NCBI GenBank assembly: GCA_020059985.1
Contig: JAGVCI010000108.1
Span: 1-23,013 of the forward strand
Length of the DNA stretch: 23,013 bases
Source of the DNA: Candidatus Peribacterales bacterium
Lineage (GTDB): Bacteria > Patescibacteriota > Gracilibacteria > Peribacterales > Peribacteraceae
Direction: 5' to 3'
Below are positions 20,263 to 23,013 of this stretch, one piece after another. The number at the start of each line of letters is the position of its first letter. Position 1 is the stretch's first letter. Made by a program: the position numbers and the translations under genes. The notes beneath the pieces were generated by a model. It was not told the DNA's origin. It made no database searches and saw nothing but the letters and a program-made list of their open reading frames with translations.

Positions 20263-22314
20263 TCAGTGGGAGTGACGAAGTTCTCGTTCTTTCTCCAAAA
20301 ATTGCAGAATAGTCTCCACATACGTCGCATGACTCCACGTGAGCGGTGCCACCGAGAGCGGCTTGCCGGTCTCTGGGTGTAGTTGCTCCGCGAGAATGCC
20401 GGACTCCGTTGCTGAACGTGCAACCCATTCGAGATGCGCACGCGCGGATTCGAGATCCTTGAGTGATCGAGCTCGTGCAATCGTGTACTGCGCCATCCAG
20501 AGCGTCGTGATGATCCAGGGATTGCCCGGAACCTCAGCGCTCGGAGTCACTTTGGCGTGGTAATGATCGATCGTGTAGCGAGCGAACCCACCAACCGAGG
20601 TGTGCACGGCGAGTTTTTCCGTGAGTTGCTTCATGGTGGAAACCACACGCGGGTCGTCTGGCGGGAGAATGCCGAGTTTCCAGATGACCGCGAGCGATGC
20701 ATCGGGCGTGTCGTCACGCTCGATCGTTTTTCCATCCTTCCGCTTCATCTTTTTGAGGAATCTCCCCTTCTCTTCATCGTAGAGATGGAAGAGCAGCGCC
20801 TGCTGCACCTCATCTGCTGCAGTTTGGTAGCGCTCGGAGTGCGCATGATGTCCGAGAATGTGCGAGATGCGTGCGGCAGCCTGGAGTCCCGCGATCACGC
20901 AGGCGGTCGTGTAGGAGAAAACGCCGCGGTGTTCCTCCCACAGGTCATAACTCGGGAGCGGGAGACCGGTATCTTTCTCGCGGTAATCGCAGAGGAATTG
21001 TGCAGCTTTCTTCAGGAACCGTTCGTACATGTCCTGGAGGAACTCGAAGTCCTGGTTCTCCTCGAAGTGTTTCCAGAGTGCGTAGAGCACGAGCGCAGTT
21101 TCGTCTTCCTGGATCGGGAGCTGTCCCTCGCCATCGCGGAACCACGCATGCCACGAGGACCCAACGGATCCATCGGGGTTATATTTGTGAAGCAGATAGC
21201 CATCAGGTGTTTGCACGCGCGCGCAGAACTCGAAGAACTCGCGCGTAACTTCCAAGTATTTCGCCTGATCGAGTGCGAGACTCACGAATGCGCCGTCGCG
21301 TGGCCAGACATAGGTGTAGGTATCACGATTGAACTCCATGATGTCCGCATCCGCTGCTGCGAGGATGCCGCCGTCTTTATCGGCATGGAGACGAATGACG
21401 AGCAAACTCCGCTTGAAGAGATCGGTGAGTGAGGGTTCGAGACTTCCAAAGTCGTACGTCGCCTTATTCACCCAGCTCTTCCAGTAGTTGTGACAGTTGC
21501 GCTGGAGATGATCAGGTCCTTCGGTGAGGACGAACTGCTGCAGATCGATCACTTCCTCGAGCGATTTCCCAAGACACATCCAGAGGTGAATGTGCGTGGG
21601 CTTCGCGGGGTCGACCGTGGAATAAATACCGACGGTAGAGTCGACGGAGCCTTGTTCGATCGTCGAGTTTGCGAGTTCACCGTCTTCGGCGTCGCGCCAT
21701 GTGCCTTCGAGCCCGCGATATTCCGATTTTCCGACGCTCCACGCGGAGAGCCCACAACTCTCAATCTTCTCTTTGCTCCGGAGGATCGACTGGAACTGCC
21801 CGAGTGCTCGTCCGGTTCGACATTCCACCGGCGATGAGCTATCTCCACCGATCAGGAAGTAGCGCGTCTGACGATAATGGATGACGGAGTTCGTGTACGG
21901 CTCGTAGAAGACCGTATCTTTTTGTTTATCTCCGTAGATGTGCAGATCGTGGTGGAAGAACAGACGCACGTGCTTCGTATCTCCATCGAGACTCGAGATG
22001 ATGAAGTGGCGCATGAGGATATTTTTCACCGGATGCACGAAATCTTCGGCGTCGATCTTGATGCCGAGCTTCTCATTGCGCAGTTCTGAGTTTCCGACGA
22101 GCGTTTCGGGCTTGTAGCGAACGTGGATCTGCCACGACGGATCATCGAGCCATGCAAATCCCCTGCCTTCGACCCAGACGCCCGTGCGATGCACGTCGCC
22201 AAACGCCGTGTGATCCTCCATTCCCACATGTGGGTAGTAGAGATCCCGCATCTGCGCGTGTTCATCGAACGTCGCGAGCACGGAGCCGTTGCCGATGACG
22301 AGAGAGCGAGGCAT
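20263..22314 (-). CDS. Glycoside hydrolase family 15 (glucoamylase-like)
   Basis: 683 residues, close to the prokaryotic GH15 length. The N-terminal beta-sandwich domain (about 1-270) begins with PRSLVIGNGSVLATFDEHAQ and RDLYYPHVG. The (alpha/alpha)6 barrel follows: YTYVWPRDGAFVSLALDQ, then QEDETALVLYALW with Glu405 at the general-acid position, and ILAEQLHPETGKPLSVAPLT with Glu643 at the general-base position. No signal peptide, so it acts in the cytoplasm, as usual for GH15 proteins of this shape. It releases glucose from the non-reducing ends of alpha-glucans or maltodextrins. It lies between GH57 (upstream) and the ROK kinase. The start at 22314 is the family start; a TTG at 22350 falls in the inverted repeat between the genes. 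Confidence 0.93.
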   Translation of the reverse strand: MPRSLVIGNGSVLATFDEHAQMRDLYYPHVGMEDHTAFGDVHRTGVWVEGRGFAWLDDPSWQIHVRYKPETLVGNSELRNEKLGIKIDAEDFVHPVKNILMRHFIISSLDGDTKHVRLFFHHDLHIYGDKQKDTVFYEPYTNSVIHYRQTRYFLIGGDSSSPVECRTGRALGQFQSILRSKEKIESCGLSAWSVGKSEYRGLEGTWRDAEDGELANSTIEQGSVDSTVGIYSTVDPAKPTHIHLWMCLGKSLEEVIDLQQFVLTEGPDHLQRNCHNYWKSWVNKATYDFGSLEPSLTDLFKRSLLVIRLHADKDGGILAAADADIMEFNRDTYTYVWPRDGAFVSLALDQAKYLEVTREFFEFCARVQTPDGYLLHKYNPDGSVGSSWHAWFRDGEGQLPIQEDETALVLYALWKHFEENQDFEFLQDMYERFLKKAAQFLCDYREKDTGLPLPSYDLWEEHRGVFSYTTACVIAGLQAAARISHILGHHAHSERYQTAADEVQQALLFHLYDEEKGRFLKKMKRKDGKTIERDDTPDASLAVIWKLGILPPDDPRVVSTMKQLTEKLAVHTSVGGFARYTIDHYHAKVTPSAEVPGNPWIITTLWMAQYTIARARSLKDLESARAHLEWVARSATESGILAEQLHPETGKPLSVAPLTWSHATYVETILQFLEKERELRHSH

Positions 22315-22330
22315 GAAAGAAAAAATTAAG

Positions 22331-22390
22331 ATACAAGACACAAGAAACAACTCATGAATAATTTTGGAAATTGTTTCTTGTTTCTTGTTT
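22331..22390. repeat. Inverted heptamer-repeat hairpin between GH57 and GH15 genes
   Basis: Arms 22331-22350 and 22371-22390 are inverted copies at 18 of 20 positions around a 20-base loop; the innermost 10 bp (CAAGAAACAA/TTGTTTCTTG) and one further pair are perfect. Each arm is built of 7-base units (TTGTTTC-type). The GH57 stop lies in the loop. For a minus-strand transcript the stem is followed five bases later by six T residues (22325-22320), so it may be an AU-rich attenuator or terminator just before the GH15 ATG at 22314. Confidence 0.65.
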
Positions 22391-23013
22391 TCTTTGCGTG
22401 AGTCTTTCTCTTAAATCACACAGCGCATGACTGAAGCGTCGGTACGCTTCGTAGGGAGAATCGTAGGGGCTGAAGTACTTGTGCACGTCGCCGTCGCTCC
22501 AATATTTCGTGCACATGTAGTAGAAGTGATCCGAGGTCTGCAGTTTTCGCCAGTCCGAGAGCAATGTTTGATCGCCCGTGGCTTTCACTGCGCCCTCGAG
22601 TGCGAAGAGTGCCGCAAGTGCGGCGTCTTGGATCGTGTTTCCCTTCCACGCGGAGAGGTCGCGCTCCATGTCCGCCCACGAAATGGTGTTGTGTGCGTCG
22701 TAGAGGTGCGACTGTTCGGCCTTCCACGAGTCGATGACCTCGGACGGAGTCGCGCAGACGATGCCGCGCTCCTGCCAGATCCTCGGGAGCTCGCGAAGGA
22801 ACGAGAAAATGCCGGTGTCCTCCCACTGGTGTTCACCAAACGTCTCGTAGTCCATGAAGAGATTCACGCTGTGACCGCCACTTCCGGTAAGCCAATCCGT
22901 GAAAGTGTCGGCATGAAGCGGACTTGGCGCAAGCGGTTTGCGATGCGATGGACGAAGAGGCGAACTGGCCGGACGTCTCGATTCTGTCGCAGCTTGACCC
23001 GCAAGTAACCCCG
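22352..23013 (-). CDS. Glycoside hydrolase family 57, C-terminal part (runs off window)
   Basis: About 219 residues; the N-terminal part, including the nucleophile motif, lies beyond the window. In-frame translation continues to the last base. NLFMDYETFGEHQW contains motif 4 with the general-acid Asp (codon 22850-22852). Further on, ISWADMERDLSAWKGN (motif 5 region) and the tail LQTSDHFYYMCTKYWSDGDVHKYFSPYDS match GH57 alpha-amylase-type enzymes. These cut alpha-1,4 or alpha-1,6 glucan bonds or transfer glucan chains; which one cannot be told from this half. The tail reads into the heptamer repeat (RKQETRNNFQN). The segment before motif 4 is Pro/Ser-rich and poorly conserved, a variable insert. 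It is the first visible gene of the alpha-glucan operon. Confidence 0.9.
   Translation of the reverse strand, partial: GLLAGQAATESRRPASSPLRPSHRKPLAPSPLHADTFTDWLTGSGGHSVNLFMDYETFGEHQWEDTGIFSFLRELPRIWQERGIVCATPSEVIDSWKAEQSHLYDAHNTISWADMERDLSAWKGNTIQDAALAALFALEGAVKATGDQTLLSDWRKLQTSDHFYYMCTKYWSDGDVHKYFSPYDSPYEAYRRFSHALCDLRERLTQRKQETRNNFQNYS

Noticed and set aside
20557..21432. Open frame of 291 codons on the plus strand
   Set aside because: Antisense to the GH15 gene, whose catalytic motifs are intact; codon-bias shadow. The same holds for long frames opposite clpC and the AI-2E gene.

Overview
The window looks like the chromosome of a Patescibacteria (Candidate Phyla Radiation) bacterium, possibly of the Peregrinibacteria/Peribacteria type. 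This is inferred from a two-helix TrbC/VirB2-like pilin, a PrgI-family protein and a stand-alone TraC/VirB4 N-terminal-type protein, which typify CPR genomes, from tight gene packing, and from many short proteins without clear families. TGA is used as a stop codon, so this is not the Gly-TGA code of Gracilibacteria. No phage, transposase, integrase or CRISPR array is visible.

Layout. 1-316 (minus): 5' part of a tRNA-dihydrouridine synthase. 406-2090: pilin-like protein and AI-2E family transporter. 2295-4965: CIRCE operator and clpC, closed by a strong intrinsic terminator. 5141-6624: PrgI-like and TraC-N-like genes, overlapping at ATGA. 6831-8652: ribosomal protein S1 with an extra C-terminal module, then a small membrane protein. 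8649-10665: HIT protein, coiled-coil protein, small membrane protein, yidD, tRNA-Gly(TCC) and a PAS-like protein. 10783-15142: small accessory genes (NTF2-like, membrane protein, AHSA1-like, acidic secreted repeat protein, membrane-anchored LRR protein, DUF1428 protein, esterase lipoprotein). 15145-18372 (minus): two unrecognised proteins, one large with several helix-turn-helix-like segments. 18465-19400: class 1A dihydroorotate dehydrogenase. 19397-23013 (minus): an alpha-glucan operon of GH57 (partial), GH15 glucoamylase and a ROK sugar kinase, which together would turn an alpha-glucan into glucose and then glucose 6-phosphate.

Gene expression signals are the most unusual general feature. 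No start codon examined has a convincing Shine-Dalgarno sequence. For many single genes a sigma70-type -10 box lies so close to the ATG that the mRNA would be leaderless or carry fewer than 8 leader bases; several are extended -10 boxes of the form TGnTACGAT. This signal also moves several start codons inward from the longest reading frame (837, 6831, 12946, 14168, 16323, 22314). Convergent genes meet with gaps of 2-19 bases or overlap by 4 bases, leaving no space for ordinary terminators.

No stretch above 300 bases lacks a gene. The longest gaps are 2091-2358 (clpC promoter, CIRCE and leader) and 6625-6830 (S1 leader with interlocking inverted repeats). All calls rest on reading the sequence; no database search was run.
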